Below, in pieces: positions 62,901 through 64,000 of a stretch of 64,000 bases of DNA. The position numbers and the translations under genes are program-made. The stretch covers positions 1,178,001 to 1,242,000 of the forward strand of contig OY755182.1 in NCBI GenBank assembly GCA_963576735.1, written 5' to 3'. The stretch comes from Bedellia somnulentella. Taxonomy: Eukaryota; Arthropoda; Insecta; Lepidoptera; Bedelliidae. Within the stretch, counting starts at the first letter, position 1, and each line of letters starts with the position of its first letter. The notes under the pieces are model-generated. The model was not told the origin of the DNA. It worked only from the letters and a program-made list of their open reading frames with translations, and did not search any database.

Positions 62901-64000
62901 TCTCTGAGGGAACCGGACTTGCAGCTTTCTCAAAGGGAACCGGACTTGCAGCTTTCTCAAAAACTGCTTTCTCCGATGGTACAGGGCTTGGCGCTTTTTC
63001 GGATGCGGCTTTCTCAGAAGGCACCGGGCTTGCAGCTTTATCGGATGGTACAAGACTGGCCGATTTTAATGTTTCAGCCATTTCTGAGGGAATTGGGCTT
63101 TCAGCTTTCTCAGAAACTGCTTTCTCTGATGGTACAGGGCTTGCAGCTTTTTCGGATGCGGCTTTCTCAGAAGGCACTGGGCTTGCAGCTTTGTCGGATG
63201 GTGCAGGGCTGGCCGATTTTAATGTTTGTGCCATTTTTGCTGCTTTCTCTGATGGTACAGGGCTTGGAGCTTTTTCGGATGCGGCTTTCTCAGAAAGCAC
63301 CGGGCTTGCAGCTTTATCGGATGGTACAAGACTGGCCGATTTTAATGTTTCAGCCATTTCTGAGGGAATTGGGCTTTCACCTTTCTCAGAAACTGCTTTC
63401 TCAGATGGTACAGGGCTTGCAGCTTTTTCGGATGCGGCTTTCTCAGAAGGCACTGGGCTTGCAGCTTTGTCGGATGGTACAGGGCTGGCCGATTTTAATG
63501 TTTGTGCCATCTTTGAAGAAATTGGTCTTTCAGCTTTCTCAGAAACTGCTTTTTCTGATGGTACAGGGCTTGGAGCTTTTTCGGATGCGGCTTTCTCAGA
63601 AAGCACTGGGCTTGCAGCTGTATCAGAACTTTCTTTCTCTGATGGTACAGGGCTTGGAGCTTTTTCTGAGGCAGCTTTCTCTGAGGGAACCGGACTTGCA
63701 GCTTTCTCAGAAACTGCTTTCTCCGATGGTATAGGGCTTGGAGCTTTTTCGGATGCGGCTTTCTCAGAAGGCACCGGGCTTGCAGCTTTATCGGATGGTA
63801 CAGGACTGGCTGATTTAAATGTTTCAGCCATTTCCGAAGGAACCGGGCTTTCAGCTTTCTCTGATGGTACAGGGCTTGGAGCTTTTTCGGATGCGGCTTT
63901 CTCAGAAGGCACCGGGCTTGCATCTTTCTCAGAAACTGCTTTCTCCGATGGTACAGGGCTTGGAGCTTTTTCGGATGCGGCTTTCTCAGAAGGCACCGGG
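47919..64000 (-). CDS. futsch: futsch (MAP1B-type microtubule-associated protein), giant exon, partial
   Basis: Minus strand. Open from the right edge of the window to the donor GTAATA at 47918, more than 16 kb in one exon, about 5,360 codons. With the last exon about 5,416 residues are visible, and the N-terminal globular MAP1 domain is still missing, so the whole protein is larger than this. Order of parts: a Ser-Glu-Lys-Ala-Pro repeat array (64000 to about 52640); a Ser/Thr-rich linker (about 52640-51660); Thr-rich modules (about 51660-49090); an acidic linker; and the start of the C-terminal light-chain domain (LELTYVPHHGNSYY, then AAIEFFKRVRARYYVFSGTE, about 48100-47919). In Drosophila, Futsch binds microtubules in neurons, shapes synaptic boutons and axons, and is repressed by dFMR1. 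The C-terminus makes the family call firm. The repeats are low-complexity and probably disordered. Confidence 0.92.
49090..51660 (-). repeat. futsch: futsch: about eight degenerate Thr-rich modules of 60-100 residues
   Basis: Coding repeat inside futsch. Each module has roughly: an acidic lead; a beta-like run such as QTITTVTTKEI; a DG or similar turn; a second run such as KTTIETTT; then PDGS or PNGT and a closing run ending in Ser-x-Ser/Glu-Asp. Modules sit near 51640-51270, 51080-50880, 50770-50610, 50380-50200, 50150-49930, 49880-49650, 49590-49370 and 49320-49100. Identity between modules is low, so they are old. Confidence 0.7.
56080..57930 (-). repeat. futsch: futsch: 252-nt higher-order repeat block 1
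   Basis: Six 42-nt units, with distinct variants in fixed order (…SEKESSDTA, SEKAASEKA, SEKAVSEKA, SEKAPSEKA, SEKALSEKA…), form an 84-codon superunit repeated several times. Confidence 0.8.
57800..58812 (-). repeat. futsch: 489-nt tandem duplication inside the futsch array
   Basis: Two head-to-tail copies with a period of 489 nt (163 codons). For example CACGGGGCTTGCAGC starts at 57841 and again at 58330, and 57933-58232 equals 58422-58721 throughout. Each copy runs from the CACGGGGC variant through the SEMAKTLQSTSPV block. I saw no difference inside the compared core. Confidence 0.9.
59980..62150 (-). repeat. futsch: futsch: 252-nt higher-order repeat block 2
   Basis: Same 84-codon superunits as block 1. 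Part of it (60279-60956) matches 57234-57911 almost base for base at an offset of 3045 nt. Confidence 0.8.

Larger units (their letters stand above)
52640..64000 (-). repeat. futsch: futsch: coding tandem array, 42-nt unit
   Basis: About 11.3 kb coding repeats of the type SPVPSEKAASEKAP (14 residues, 42 nt), with variants SEKAV, SEKESSDTA, SDKAASPVP and the block ESPIPSEMAETLKSASPVPS. From about 54,900 to the window edge the units are highly similar. From 54,900 down to 52,640 they are progressively diverged (for example VALEKAPSPVPAEK). The array continues beyond 64000. All units are multiples of three and keep the frame. The SP sites suit proline-directed kinases, as in other MAP1 proteins. 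Confidence 0.92.

Noticed and set aside
53093..63734. Many open frames of 60-430 codons on the + strand and in another minus frame across the futsch array
   Set aside because: They mirror the 42-nt repeat, whose units are multiples of three and free of stops in several frames. Their products (for example LSPMVQGLELF repeats) are pure shadows of the futsch frame.
63994..63996. Start codon for futsch at the right edge
   Set aside because: It is a GTG inside the repeat and the frame stays open to the window edge. The gene continues beyond it.
52640..64000. CRISPR-like or satellite array
   Set aside because: Repeats are contiguous, have no unique spacers and encode an unbroken protein frame joined to a MAP1 C-terminus.

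Overview
This is eukaryotic genomic DNA, most likely from a moth or butterfly. The window has intron-split genes and no bacterial-type operons. It is loaded with short interspersed elements, LINE tails, foldback MITEs and one mariner, of kinds familiar from lepidopteran genomes. The lepidopteran call rests on repeat character and on insect-like homologues; no database search was possible.

Two host genes are supported and they converge tail to tail. On the + strand, about 2.7-39.5 kb, lies a type II membrane protein of glycoside hydrolase family 31, related to MYORG (myogenesis-regulating glycosidase). I rebuilt ten coding exons from splice signals and reading phase. Three are mutually exclusive candidate first coding exons (2730-3095, 6421-6780, 11646-11846). 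All three end in phase 0 and all fit the shared exon at 17484. The predicted isoforms are 910, 908 and 855 aa. Two of the alternative exons carry the same RRNSIS-x-P motif.

On the - strand, from the right edge to 46389, lies the 3' part of futsch, the insect MAP1B-type microtubule-associated protein. It consists of one uninterrupted coding exon of more than 16 kb (47919 to beyond 64000) and a 170-nt last exon (46389-46558). The C-terminus is the conserved MAP1 light-chain domain. Upstream of it are eight or so degenerate Thr-rich modules, then about 11.3 kb coding for a Ser-Glu-Lys-Ala-Pro repeat. That array is built from 42-nt units, organised in places into 252-nt higher-order units, with a near-identical 489-nt tandem duplication.

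The first 42 kb is packed with repeats. The commonest is a ~245-bp element, here SINE-A, with about 36 copies or fragments. It has no visible tRNA head, a (TATG)n 3' tail and 9-13 bp target-site duplications. A tRNA-headed family (SINE-B, about 10 copies) and the 3' end of a LINE share a closely similar 3' terminus with SINE-A, which suggests one reverse transcriptase serves all three. SINE-A copies lie within 30 nt of four of the ten 5' splice sites of the GH31 gene. Other elements are a second tRNA-like family (SINE-C), a 5'-truncated LINE with a restriction-like endonuclease domain, CR1/L2-like LINE tails, a dead mariner and six MITE families, several of them nested. From about 43.2 kb rightwards recognisable repeats nearly disappear.
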